From positions 947,589-1,011,588 of the forward strand of contig AP024675.1 in assembly GCA_025998875.1 (NCBI GenBank): a stretch of DNA of 64,000 nucleotides, written 5' to 3'. Below are positions 52,202 to 60,023 of this stretch, in pieces. Below the pieces are notes generated by a model, which saw only the letters and a list, made by a program, of their open reading frames with translations, was not told where the DNA came from and made no database searches. The first letter of the stretch is position 1; each line of letters begins with the position of its first letter. A program made the position numbers and the translations under genes. The stretch is from Bacteroidota bacterium. GTDB lineage: Bacteria > Bacteroidota > Rhodothermia > JANXDC01.

Positions 52202-53365
52202 ATGGCTCATGGGGCCGGGAAAGCCGTGCGCATCGTGGCCGATGAGAATATCCCGCTTGTTCGGGAGGCATTCGCCCAACTGGGCGAGGTCTACACCTAT
52301 CCCGGACGGCAAATCGGTCCGGAGCAAGTGCGGCAGGCCGATGTGCTTCTGGTGCGTTCTGTTGTGCGGGTGGATCGGCACCTGCTTTCGGGTAGCCGGG
52401 TTCGCCTGGTGGGCAGCGCCACGGTCGGGGTCGATCATATCGATGCGCGCTACCTGCGCAAGGCCGGGATCGCCTTCGTGCACACGCCGGAGGCGAGCAC
52501 GCAGGCCGTGGCCGAATACGTGCTGGCCGCTGTGCTCAAGCTGGCCCGTTTGCTGGGCCGGTGGCCCGAGCGATGGAGCGTGGGGATCATCGGATGCGGC
52601 CGTATTGGAGAGCGCCTGGCCCGCTGGTTTTCCGAGCTGGGACTGGAGGTGTTGCGCTGCGACCCCCCGCGGGCCGAACGGGGCGAGGCGGGTTTCGTTC
52701 CCCTACAGGAAGCCCTGCAGGCGCAGATCGTCACCCTACATGTGCCCCTGTACAGGGGACGACGACATGCCACCTGGCATCTGCTCAACGCACGTCGGAT
52801 GCGCCTGTTGCGTCCGGATGTGTGGTTGCTGAACACCAGTCGGGGCGCGGTCATCGATAATCGCGCCCTGCGAAGGTGGGTCATGAACCACCCCAGCGCG
52901 CAGCTCGTGCTCGATGTATGGGAAGGGGAACCCTGTATCGATACGGCGTTGTTGGGCCGGGTTCGCCTGGGTACCCCGCACATCGCCGGCTACAGCTTGG
53001 AGGCCCGGGTGCGGGCCACCGAAGCGCTATATCGGGCGGTCTGCAGATATTTCGGGCGGCCCCCTTCCTGGAGGGCGGATCCCTACCTGCCCCCCGCGGG
53101 GAAGATCATGATTTCTGCGCGGGCGTCCTTCTGGGAGGGACTGGCCGAACTGGTACACGCCGTTTACGATCCGGAGCGAGACGATCGGGCTCTGCGGTAT
53201 GCGAGGCATTTGCCCGAAGCCGAGCGCGGTCCTTATTTCGATCGGCTGCGTCGGGACTATCCGCTACGACGGGAATTTTCCGCCTACCGGGCTTCTGTGC
53301 CCTCGGAGCTGATCTCGATAGCGCGCCTGCTGGGTTTCCATGAGGTAGAGGAGGCAGGAAGATGA
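52202..53365 (+). CDS. pdxB: Erythronate-4-phosphate dehydrogenase
   Basis: A 387-residue D-2-hydroxyacid-type NAD dehydrogenase for pyridoxal 5'-phosphate synthesis. ADENIPLVREAF is the family opening; the Rossmann loop is IIGCGRIGERLA; catalytic Arg is in LNTSRGAVIDN, the Glu in WEGEP and the His in GTPHIAGYS; the C-terminal dimerisation domain starts near RADPYLPPAGK. Residues before 9 (MAHGAGKA) are unlike the family, which begins at the VRI of GTG 52226, so the true start may be 24 nt downstream. A TACATTTA box overlaps 52195-52202. It overlaps the next gene by 4 nt. Confidence 0.92.
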   Translation: MAHGAGKAVRIVADENIPLVREAFAQLGEVYTYPGRQIGPEQVRQADVLLVRSVVRVDRHLLSGSRVRLVGSATVGVDHIDARYLRKAGIAFVHTPEASTQAVAEYVLAAVLKLARLLGRWPERWSVGIIGCGRIGERLARWFSELGLEVLRCDPPRAERGEAGFVPLQEALQAQIVTLHVPLYRGRRHATWHLLNARRMRLLRPDVWLLNTSRGAVIDNRALRRWVMNHPSAQLVLDVWEGEPCIDTALLGRVRLGTPHIAGYSLEARVRATEALYRAVCRYFGRPPSWRADPYLPPAGKIMISARASFWEGLAELVHAVYDPERDDRALRYARHLPEAERGPYFDRLRRDYPLRREFSAYRASVPSELISIARLLGFHEVEEAGR

Positions 53366-54126
53366 CGCCGCTGCTCCTGTGGACGTGTTGGGGCCTTTTT
53401 GCGCTTGACTCCCTGGATGCCCACGCTCTTTTCCGATCCGCGCGCTGGACAGAATGGCGCGCCCTTCTGGAGCGGGATCTGCCATACGCTTATCTGGTGC
53501 AGACGCGCACAGAACAGCTTGCCTCCGATGGCTCCGTGCTGGCTTGGCAGGAGCGCCTTGTGCGGCGTTTTTATGAAGCGGGCAAACCGCGCTATGAGGT
53601 GCTGAGCGAACACACCGAAGGGGTTTTTGACTGGGGCGTCCCGGGCGGCAGCGGGGGGGCTCCCTCTTCGCGGGGCGAGGACAGAGGAGGTGGCCCCATC
53701 TCGCTGGGGTGGCGCCCCCCTTCCGCTCAAGAAGGCATCATCCGCCTGCGCGATGAAGCCGAATACCTGTTCCGCTTCCTCGGCACAGAGCGCGTGGGGG
53801 AAATCCAGGCGCAGGTTGTGGAGGCTACGCTCAGGCCCAATCGGGCCAAAAGACAGGAGCTCAAGCGGGTTCGGCTCTACCTGGAGCCGGATACACGCCG
53901 CATAGTGAAGCTGGAGATGCGCCTGGAACGCCGAAGCCTGCTGCTGGATGTGGACCTGGATCTACAGGCCGAGCTGGGGCGTGGGCCGGGCGGGGTCTGG
54001 TTGCCCGCGCAGACGGTGTCCCATATCCGCTACAAAATCCCCTTCCGGCACGCCCGGTTCTTGCGTATCACCGCCCGATATCGGGATTATGTGCCGGTTG
54101 CCGCTGAGCAGTTGCCGGTAAAGTGA
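53362..54126 (+). CDS. Secreted protein of unknown function, LolA-like strand pattern
   Basis: A 254-residue protein with a short hydrophobic N-terminus (about 1-20) and a beta-rich mature chain (RFYEAGKPRYEVL, KRVRLYLEPDTRRIVKLEMRL, LLLDVDLDLQAEL). The alternating strands and ending (RITARYRDY) recall periplasmic lipoprotein carriers of the LolA type, but I cannot confirm this. A glycine-rich insert near residues 92-113 interrupts it. It overlaps pdxB (ATGA) and precedes the solute-binding lipoprotein gene, so the three are probably co-transcribed. Confidence 0.6.
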   Translation: MTPLLLWTCWGLFALDSLDAHALFRSARWTEWRALLERDLPYAYLVQTRTEQLASDGSVLAWQERLVRRFYEAGKPRYEVLSEHTEGVFDWGVPGGSGGAPSSRGEDRGGGPISLGWRPPSAQEGIIRLRDEAEYLFRFLGTERVGEIQAQVVEATLRPNRAKRQELKRVRLYLEPDTRRIVKLEMRLERRSLLLDVDLDLQAELGRGPGGVWLPAQTVSHIRYKIPFRHARFLRITARYRDYVPVAAEQLPVK

Positions 54127-54134
54127 GGGGGGTC

Positions 54135-55178
54135 ATGATGCACCGATGGAGTTGGCCGATATGGCTTCTGGTCCTCATGGGCTGCCATCGCTCTCCGGAG
54201 CGCATCGTGTTGCTCGTATACTCTCCTCACGGGAAAGACCAGCTCAGCTACTATGAGGAGGCTTTCGAACGCCTCTATCCCCAGGTGGATGTGCAGTGGC
54301 TGGATATGAGTTCTCAGGCCGTATATGACCGAATTGCCACCGAGCGCGCCAATCCGCAGGCCAGTCTGTGGTGGGGTGGGCCGAGCTGGCTTTTTGAACA
54401 GGCCGCCGAGGAAGGGCTTCTGGAGGCGTATCGACCCACGTGGGCTGAGGCGATCGCTCCCGAATATCGGGATCCGGAATTTCGATGGGTGGGCACGTAT
54501 CTGACGCCGGAGGTTATCGTCTACAACCGGGAGAAGATCCGGCGCGAAGAGGCGCCCGGGGACTGGGATGCCCTGCTGGATCCCCGCTGGCGCGGCAAGA
54601 TTGTGTTGCGCTATCCCCCTGTATCCGGCACCATGCAGGCGATCCTGGGCGCACTCGTGCTCCGTCAGCCCACGGTCCGCGAGGGTTTTCTGTGGCTGGC
54701 CCGCCTCGATGAACAGACCCGCACCTACGCCGCCGATCCGACTCAGCTGTACGTGCTTCTGGCCCGGGGCGAGACCCCGATTACGTTGTGGAACCTGACC
54801 GATGTCGTCTTGCAGGCGGAGCGATATGGCTTTCCTTTTGATTTCGTTGTGCCCCGCAGCGGAGCTCCTGTTCTCGTAGATGGGATTGCCCTTGTGCGGG
54901 GAGGGCCGAATATGGAGTGGGCGCGGCGTTTCTATGAATTTGTGACCTCTCGCGAGGCGCTTCTGGAGCAGAGTCGGCTTTTCTATCGCATTCCCGCGCG
55001 TCGGGATATCAAGCCCGAAGAGTTCCCCGACTGGGTGCCCGAAGAGCTCAGGCCCATGCCCGTGGACTGGAGCCGGTTGCGGCGCCTGCGTCAGGCGTGG
55101 ATGGCCTACTGGGATGAACATATCCGGGGCCGGGGTGGCCGTTACCTGGCCAATCCCGGCCCGCCGCCCCCGGAGTGA
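54135..55178 (+). CDS. Solute-binding lipoprotein, iron/2-aminoethylphosphonate-type
   Basis: A 347-residue periplasmic-binding-protein-like lipoprotein. The lipobox is VLMGC with Cys17. The lobes are recognisable: LVYSPHG at the start of the first, [15 protein letters not shown], then [15 protein letters not shown] typical of type 2 binding proteins such as the AfuA/FbpA or sulfate/spermidine groups. No permease or ATPase gene is adjacent, so either the transporter lies elsewhere or the protein is a stand-alone sensor. An ATG at 54135 follows GAGGGGG; a GTG at 54123 and an ATG at 54138 are alternatives. Ligand unknown. Confidence 0.8.
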   Translation: MMHRWSWPIWLLVLMGCHRSPERIVLLVYSPHGKDQLSYYEEAFERLYPQVDVQWLDMSSQAVYDRIATERANPQASLWWGGPSWLFEQAAEEGLLEAYRPTWAEAIAPEYRDPEFRWVGTYLTPEVIVYNREKIRREEAPGDWDALLDPRWRGKIVLRYPPVSGTMQAILGALVLRQPTVREGFLWLARLDEQTRTYAADPTQLYVLLARGETPITLWNLTDVVLQAERYGFPFDFVVPRSGAPVLVDGIALVRGGPNMEWARRFYEFVTSREALLEQSRLFYRIPARRDIKPEEFPDWVPEELRPMPVDWSRLRRLRQAWMAYWDEHIRGRGGRYLANPGPPPPE

Positions 55179-55239
55179 CGGCACGCAATGTGCGGAGGCC
55201 GTACCGGTAGATGGAGTCGGAAAAACTGTCAGAGGGTGT

Positions 55240-56181
55240 ATGCCGGTTGGAGTGCTGGAAGACTACTACGCCATTCTGGGCGTGCCGGAGACAGCTACCG
55301 AGGAGGAGATCAAAAAGGCCTACCGCAAGCTCGCCCTCCAGTACCACCCGGATCGCAATCCGGGTGATAAAGAGGCCGAGGAGAAGTTCAAAAAGATCAA
55401 CGAAGCCTATTCCGTGCTCTCCGACCCGGAGAAGCGTCGCGAATACGACGCGTTGCGCAAGAATCCGTTCGGCTTTTCCGGAGCCACGGGGGGGGCGGGT
55501 GGCCCTCGGTGGTTCTATCAGGATCCTCAGGGCGGTTTTCATTTCCGTTTCGAAGGCTCTCCGGGGTGGAATATCTCCCTCGATGACCTGCTGCGCGATC
55601 TGTTCGGGGCCGGCTTCGGGGGGTTCGAGGAAACCCTGGGAGATATGGGCAGGCGCGCTCGGCGACGGCCAGGCCGGGATGTGCATGTAGAGATCCGAAT
55701 CCCCTTCCGCATGGCGCTTGAGGGGGGACCGACCGTGGTGCGTCTGCCCTCCGGAGAATCGGTGCGCATTACCATTCCCCGGGGCGCTCGAGATGGTATG
55801 CGGGTGCGCTACCGGGGCCGGGGGCCGATGGGGCCTGACGGGGTGCCGGGGGATCTGTACGTGACCTTTCATGTGGAGCCCGATCCCCACTTCCGACGCG
55901 AAGGCGATGACCTGCACACGGAGGTGCGCATCAACGCCGTCCAGGCCATGCTGGGCACCAGCGTCACGATTTCGGATCCGTACGGGCAGAGCGTGCGGCT
56001 TCGGCTCCCGCCGGGCACCCAGCCCGGTACCGTGTTGCGCGTGCGCGGCCATGGGGTGCAAACCGATCGGGGCCGGGGTGACCTGTATGTGACCGTGCGG
56101 GTGGAGGTCCCGCGCACCCTTTCCGAAGCCCAACGTGAGGAACTGCGTCGGTGGGCTCAGCGCGCCGGAATCAATCTGTAG
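55240..56181 (+). CDS. cbpA: DnaJ-type co-chaperone without zinc finger (CbpA-like)
   Basis: A 313-residue J-protein. The J domain covers 6-75 with HPD at 36-38 for DnaK activation. A Gly/Phe-rich linker (about 80-135, [12 protein letters not shown]) follows, then two beta-barrel substrate domains (about 140-300) with [10 protein letters not shown] and [13 protein letters not shown]. The CxxCxGxG zinc modules of DnaJ are absent, which defines the CbpA subtype. The ATG at 55240 was chosen for the family N-terminus; a frame open to 55114 adds 42 unrelated residues. It is followed by aspS. Confidence 0.9.
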   Translation: MPVGVLEDYYAILGVPETATEEEIKKAYRKLALQYHPDRNPGDKEAEEKFKKINEAYSVLSDPEKRREYDALRKNPFGFSGATGGAGGPRWFYQDPQGGFHFRFEGSPGWNISLDDLLRDLFGAGFGGFEETLGDMGRRARRRPGRDVHVEIRIPFRMALEGGPTVVRLPSGESVRITIPRGARDGMRVRYRGRGPMGPDGVPGDLYVTFHVEPDPHFRREGDDLHTEVRINAVQAMLGTSVTISDPYGQSVRLRLPPGTQPGTVLRVRGHGVQTDRGRGDLYVTVRVEVPRTLSEAQREELRRWAQRAGINL

Positions 56182-56242
56182 GTTTTCTCCAATCCCGTCT
56201 GGGGCCGTATATTGCCGCGCTGGAGAGGCGAGCCTTTGCTCT

Positions 56243-58045
56243 ATGCGCCACGGCTATCGTACCCATACCTGCGGAGAATTGCGCCCCGAACACATCGGCC
56301 AGGAGGTCGTGCTCCAGGGCTGGGTGCAGACGCGCCGGGACCTGGGTGGGGTGATCTTTGTGGATCTGCGGGATCGTTACGGGATCACCCAGATCGTCTT
56401 CTCCCCCCAGGACAGCCCGGAAGCCCATGCACTGGCCGATCGGCTGCGATCGGAATACGTCATCTCCGTCCGAGGGCAGGTTGCCGCCCGCCCTCCGGAG
56501 ACGATCAATCCCCGCATCCCGACGGGGCAGATCGAGGTGCGCGTCCGCGATCTGGAGATCCTCAGCCGCGCCGAGACCCCGCCATTCGAAATAGAAGACG
56601 AGCTGCGTGCCTCCGAAGACCTCCGTCTGCGTTATCGGTATCTGGATCTGCGTCGTCCCCGCATGCAACGCATGCTGGGCATCCGGCATGAGGCCGCGCT
56701 GATCACGCGCCTGTATTTCAGTCAGCGGGGGTTCTGGGAGATCGAGACCCCTATGCTGACCAAAAGCACGCCGGAGGGCGCGCGCGACTATCTGGTGCCC
56801 AGCCGGCTACATCCGGGAAAGTTCTACGCCCTCCCCCAGTCTCCCCAGCTCTACAAACAGCTGCTTATGCTGGCGGGGATGGACCGGTATTTCCAGATCG
56901 TGCGTTGCTTCCGGGATGAGGACCTGCGCGCGGATCGGCAGCCGGAGTTTACCCAGATCGATGTGGAGATGTCCTTTGCCACCCGGGAGCTCATCTGGGA
57001 GCTCATCGAGGGGCTTATGGCCGAGCTCTGGTCTCGCATCCGAGGCCAGGAGCTGGCGCGCCCCTTTCCCCGATTGACCTACGAAGAGGCCATCCGGCGC
57101 TACGGCTCGGACAAACCCGACCTCAGGCCGGGGATGCCCATTGTGGACCTGTCCGCTATCGCGCTGGAGAGCCCATTTCGTCTCTTCCGACAGACCGTGG
57201 AGAGCGGAGGCAAGGTGGCCGGGATCGCCGTGCCCGGCGGCGCCGCACTCGGGCGGGCCTATATGGATCGGCTCACCGAATACGTGCGCCGGGAGCTGGG
57301 CGCAGGCGGGCTCGTATACATCCGTCATCTCTCCGATGGAGGGGTGCAGTGTTCCGTCAAAACCGAAGTGCTTCCCGAGGACTTCGTGCGCCGCATGGTC
57401 CAGGCCATGGCCCTGCATCCCGGCGATCTGGGGCTGTTGCTGGCCGGCCCGGTTCCGCACCTGTACCGGCAGCTGGGCGCCCTGCGCCTGCACATGGCGC
57501 AGGCCTGCGAGCTCTATCCCCGCCAGGAGACCTATGCCTTTCTCTGGGTGGTGGATTTCCCTCTGCTGGAATGGGACGAAGAGGAGCGCCGCTGGGTTGC
57601 TGTACACCATCCCTTCACCGCGCCTCATCCGGAAGATGAACCCCTCCTGGAGAGCGATCCGGTCCGGGTCCGGGCGCAGGCCTACGATCTGGTCCTCAAC
57701 GGATACGAGCTGGGCGGAGGGTCCATTCGGATCCACAGCCCGGAGTTGCAACGACGTCTCTTCCGCCTACTGGGTATTCCGGATGAGGAAGCAGAGCGCA
57801 AGTTTGGTTTCCTCTTGCAGGCCTTTCGCTACGGCGCCCCACCCCACGGGGGGATCGCGTTGGGCTTCGACCGACTGGTAATGTTGCTCACCGGGGCCTC
57901 GAATCTGCGCGAAGTGATCGCCTTCCCGAAAACGCAAAGCGCCCAGGAGCTCATGATCGGCTCTCCTGATGTGGTCGATCCCCGGCAGTTAGAGGAGCTG
58001 CATATCCGTACCGTGTTGCCCAGAACCCAGACCGTGGGCCCATAG
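56243..58045 (+). CDS. aspS: Aspartyl-tRNA synthetase, bacterial type
   Basis: A 600-residue class IIb synthetase. The N-terminal OB anticodon-binding domain covers about 1-105. Motif 2 is RCFRDEDLRADRQPEFTQ, motif 3 ends GIALGFDRLVMLL, and the bacterial GAD-type insertion domain lies between about 290 and 420. KSTPEGARDYLVP is the flipping loop. The length fits bacterial AspRS; whether it also charges tRNA-Asn cannot be settled here. The ATG at 56243 was selected from the family start. The J-protein gene lies upstream and tRNA-Lys follows after 95 nt. Confidence 0.96.
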   Translation: MRHGYRTHTCGELRPEHIGQEVVLQGWVQTRRDLGGVIFVDLRDRYGITQIVFSPQDSPEAHALADRLRSEYVISVRGQVAARPPETINPRIPTGQIEVRVRDLEILSRAETPPFEIEDELRASEDLRLRYRYLDLRRPRMQRMLGIRHEAALITRLYFSQRGFWEIETPMLTKSTPEGARDYLVPSRLHPGKFYALPQSPQLYKQLLMLAGMDRYFQIVRCFRDEDLRADRQPEFTQIDVEMSFATRELIWELIEGLMAELWSRIRGQELARPFPRLTYEEAIRRYGSDKPDLRPGMPIVDLSAIALESPFRLFRQTVESGGKVAGIAVPGGAALGRAYMDRLTEYVRRELGAGGLVYIRHLSDGGVQCSVKTEVLPEDFVRRMVQAMALHPGDLGLLLAGPVPHLYRQLGALRLHMAQACELYPRQETYAFLWVVDFPLLEWDEEERRWVAVHHPFTAPHPEDEPLLESDPVRVRAQAYDLVLNGYELGGGSIRIHSPELQRRLFRLLGIPDEEAERKFGFLLQAFRYGAPPHGGIALGFDRLVMLLTGASNLREVIAFPKTQSAQELMIGSPDVVDPRQLEELHIRTVLPRTQTVGP

Positions 58046-58050
58046 AGGCC

Positions 58051-58082
58051 TTGTATGGGTGCCCTTTCCGCCCCTATATTTG
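58051..58082 (+). promoter_or_regulatory. Promoter of tRNA-Lys/tRNA-Leu
   Basis: TTG (58051-58053), 21 nt, TATATTTG (58075-58082), a full match to TAnnTTTG, 58 nt before the tRNA-Lys 5' end. The transcript probably covers both tRNAs up to the hairpin at 58313. Confidence 0.72.
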
Positions 58083-58140
58083 AGTTCCGCAACCGGATGG
58101 CGGGAAACGGGCCAGGCAGAAAACGCGTTTATAGGTCCGG

Positions 58141-58213
58141 GAACCCGTAGCTCAGCTGGTAGAGCAACGGCCTTTTAAGCCGTGGGTCGCAGGTTCGAAT
58201 CCTGCCGGGTTCA
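58141..58213 (+). tRNA. tRNA-Lys (anticodon TTT)
   Basis: A 73-nt cloverleaf. Acceptor GAACCCG pairs with CGGGTTC, discriminator A. The anticodon stem ACGGC/GCCGT holds CTTTTAA, so the anticodon is TTT. The T arm is GCAGG-TTCGAAT-CCTGC. No CCA is encoded. It is the first of two tRNAs read together, 12 nt before tRNA-Leu. Confidence 0.96.
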
Positions 58214-58225
58214 CCGAAAGAACGT

Positions 58226-58309
58226 GCCCAGGTGGTGGAACTGGTAGACACGCCATCTTGAGGGGGTGGTGGCCGCAAGGCCGTGCGAGTTCGAGTCTCG
58301 CCCTGGGCA
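58226..58309 (+). tRNA. tRNA-Leu (anticodon GAG)
   Basis: An 84-nt cloverleaf with a long variable arm. Acceptor GCCCAGG pairs with CCTGGGC, discriminator A. The anticodon stem CCATC/GGTGG (one T·G pair) holds TTGAGGG, so the anticodon is GAG (codon CTC). The variable arm GGCC-GCAA-GGCC fits a class II tRNA. The T arm is GCGAG-TTCGAGT-CTCGC. No CCA is encoded. Confidence 0.95.
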
Positions 58310-58312
58310 CTG

Positions 58313-58342
58313 AAAAGGGGCGTCTGGGAAGACGCCCCTTTT
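58313..58342. terminator. Bidirectional terminator hairpin after tRNA-Leu and DoxX
   Basis: AAAAGGGGCGTCT pairs with AGACGCCCCTTTT across a GGGA loop. The run TTTTGCATTT on the forward strand and TTTT on the reverse make it usable for the tRNA transcript and for the DoxX gene, which ends 25 nt away on the other strand. Confidence 0.75.
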
Positions 58343-58366
58343 GCATTTCGCGCAAAGGTCCTGTTG

Positions 58367-58771
58367 TTAAAACCGCAGAAAATTGAGGCTGAAGGCCCAG
58401 TCATTGTGGGTCAGCAGCATGAGCGCGGCGCCCAGCAGGGCCAGGTTTTTATAAAAGTTGCTCTGCTCAACCAGGCGCAGACCGGGGTCTTCGATGTTCC
58501 AGAAGGCGTGTATCTTGAAGGTCACCGGGATCAGGAAGACCATGATCAGCACAAGGCCAAATTGCGGCACAATGCCAAACGTAACCGAAAGGCCCCCGAG
58601 CAGGAGCATTCCCCCTGTGGCGCTGACGGCGAACGTGGCCGCGGGCACCCCGCGAGAGGCGGCATATTCGACGAGGGTGGCCTGATTGGTGAAATGGTTG
58701 ATCCCGTTGATCACAAAAAACCCCCCGAAGAGTACCCGCCCGATGAGGAACAACAGCTCCATAAACGTCAT
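58367..58771 (-). CDS. DoxX-family membrane protein
   Basis: A 134-residue inner-membrane protein with four transmembrane segments (about 5-24, 43-65, 68-88, 108-128). FLIGRVLFGGFFVINGINHF is the family's opening and NFYKNLALLGAALML the later one. DoxX proteins take part in thiol or quinone redox chemistry in some bacteria; the role here is unknown. GAGGAGG lies 7 nt before the ATG at 58771. A longer frame to 59011 is a shadow of the next gene. Divergent from the exonuclease operon. Confidence 0.86.
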   Translation of the reverse strand: MTFMELLFLIGRVLFGGFFVINGINHFTNQATLVEYAASRGVPAATFAVSATGGMLLLGGLSVTFGIVPQFGLVLIMVFLIPVTFKIHAFWNIEDPGLRLVEQSNFYKNLALLGAALMLLTHNDWAFSLNFLRF

Positions 58772-58828
58772 GACGATCACCTCCTCTGCTGCACAGACAG
58801 TGACGAAATAACAAAGGCGCATCAGAAA

Positions 58829-58849
58829 AGCAACCTCTTCTCGGTTGCT
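58829..58849. repeat. Inverted repeat AGCAACC / GGTTGCT over the exonuclease -33 element
   Basis: A perfect 7-bp repeat with a 7-nt spacer. The right arm contains the TTG of the predicted exonuclease-operon promoter; on the other strand the left arm gives a TTG 20 nt from TATTTCGT, pointing at the DoxX gene. The core is identical to the repeat at 8601-8620 upstream of speD. Confidence 0.5.
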
Positions 58850-58875
58850 CGCCGGGTCGGAGGGGAGATAATTTG
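58845..58875 (+). promoter_or_regulatory. Predicted promoter for the exonuclease-ATPase operon
   Basis: TTG at 58845-58847, 21 nt, then TAATTTG at 58869-58875 (the -7 box one base shorter than TAnnTTTG). The start site would be about 15 nt before the ATG at 58896. Confidence 0.45.
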
Positions 58876-58895
58876 TTTGAAAAGGCGGGCTTTCG

Positions 58896-60023
58896 ATGCG
58901 CATACTGCACACAGCCGACTGGCATCTGCGGGCCGAAAGCCCGGATCGTCTCCGGGTGCTGGAGGTCTTGCGCGATGTGCTGGACAGGGAATCCGTAGAT
59001 GTGCTCCTCATAGCGGGGGACCTTTTCGACAGCCCGCAGGCCGCCCATCGCTTGCGGCCGGATCTGCGTCGCTACTTCGAGTCCCTGCAGCGACCCGTGT
59101 TGCTGATCCCCGGCAACCACGATGAGGAGGCCTTTCTGGAAGGGATAGACCTGGGGCAGAATGTACGGCTGCTCGGCACGGAGCCGGTCGAGCTCGAGGG
59201 GGTGCTGTTTGATGGGTTGTGGTTCCGCCGCAGCCAGCGCGCCGTGCGCGAGCTGGATCGGATTCAGGCCCGCTGGTCGGGTGACGCTCCTGTGGTGCTG
59301 CTGGCGCATGTGAGCTTCTATCAGCGCACCCCCCGATGGCATAATCGGGATCTGGTGGAGCACGAAGGACTTGCGCCCGGACAGGATTGCCCGTTGCTGG
59401 CCGAAGATCTGGCGGATCGAGAGATCGCCTATCTGGCCCTTGGTCACTGGCACCAGTATGCGGCCACCCGCGCGGGCCTAATTCCGGTGGTCTACCCCGG
59501 CACGCCCGTACCCCTGGGCGAGAGCGAGCTTGGACCCCGGTATGTGGTGCTTCTGGAGCCGACCCCCTCGGGTCCTTTCTCGTTTCGTCCGCTTCCCCTG
59601 CAGGGGGTGCCGGAGATCCGATCCGTGCGCCGGTTCATCTGGGGAGACGAGGCGCCTGCGCTTGAGCAGCTGGAGCAGCTGCTGGCGGGGGGAGAGCCCC
59701 ATGTGCGGCTACGGGTGCGCCTGGAGGGATATCTGTCCGGTTCCGAAAAGGCTTTTCGCGCCCGCTTGGAGGCCCTCAGGGGTGCTTACGCAGATCGATG
59801 GGCCGAGGTCATGATCGATTTCACTCCCAGGCAGGTTCCGGATTCCCTCTGGCCCGTACTGCGGGCGTTGCAGGAGCTGTCCCCTCCCGCAGCCCTGGGT
59901 CCGAGCTGGTGGCAGGCCTATCTGGAAGAGCCCCTCTGGCGCTGGGTGGAGGAGCTATCCGGGGAGTCGATCCATCGTCGGGCGCTGCAGTACCTGGTCA
60001 ATGCGCTTCTGGAGCAGGCATGA
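58896..60023 (+). CDS. SbcD/YhaO-like metallophosphoesterase
   Basis: A 375-residue calcineurin-type nuclease. Metal ligands: D8 and H10 in ADWHLR, D42 in GDLFDSP, N74-H75-D76 in PGNHDEE, histidines in LAHVSFY and LGHWHQYA. It lacks the usual capping domain length of SbcD but keeps an accessory region (about 230-370). Paired with the next gene through ATGA, matching the SbcD-SbcC and Bacillus YhaO-YhaN layouts. The likely job is DNA-end or RNA-strand processing at the membrane; the exact substrate is not known. Confidence 0.86.
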   Translation: MRILHTADWHLRAESPDRLRVLEVLRDVLDRESVDVLLIAGDLFDSPQAAHRLRPDLRRYFESLQRPVLLIPGNHDEEAFLEGIDLGQNVRLLGTEPVELEGVLFDGLWFRRSQRAVRELDRIQARWSGDAPVVLLAHVSFYQRTPRWHNRDLVEHEGLAPGQDCPLLAEDLADREIAYLALGHWHQYAATRAGLIPVVYPGTPVPLGESELGPRYVVLLEPTPSGPFSFRPLPLQGVPEIRSVRRFIWGDEAPALEQLEQLLAGGEPHVRLRVRLEGYLSGSEKAFRARLEALRGAYADRWAEVMIDFTPRQVPDSLWPVLRALQELSPPAALGPSWWQAYLEEPLWRWVEELSGESIHRRALQYLVNALLEQA

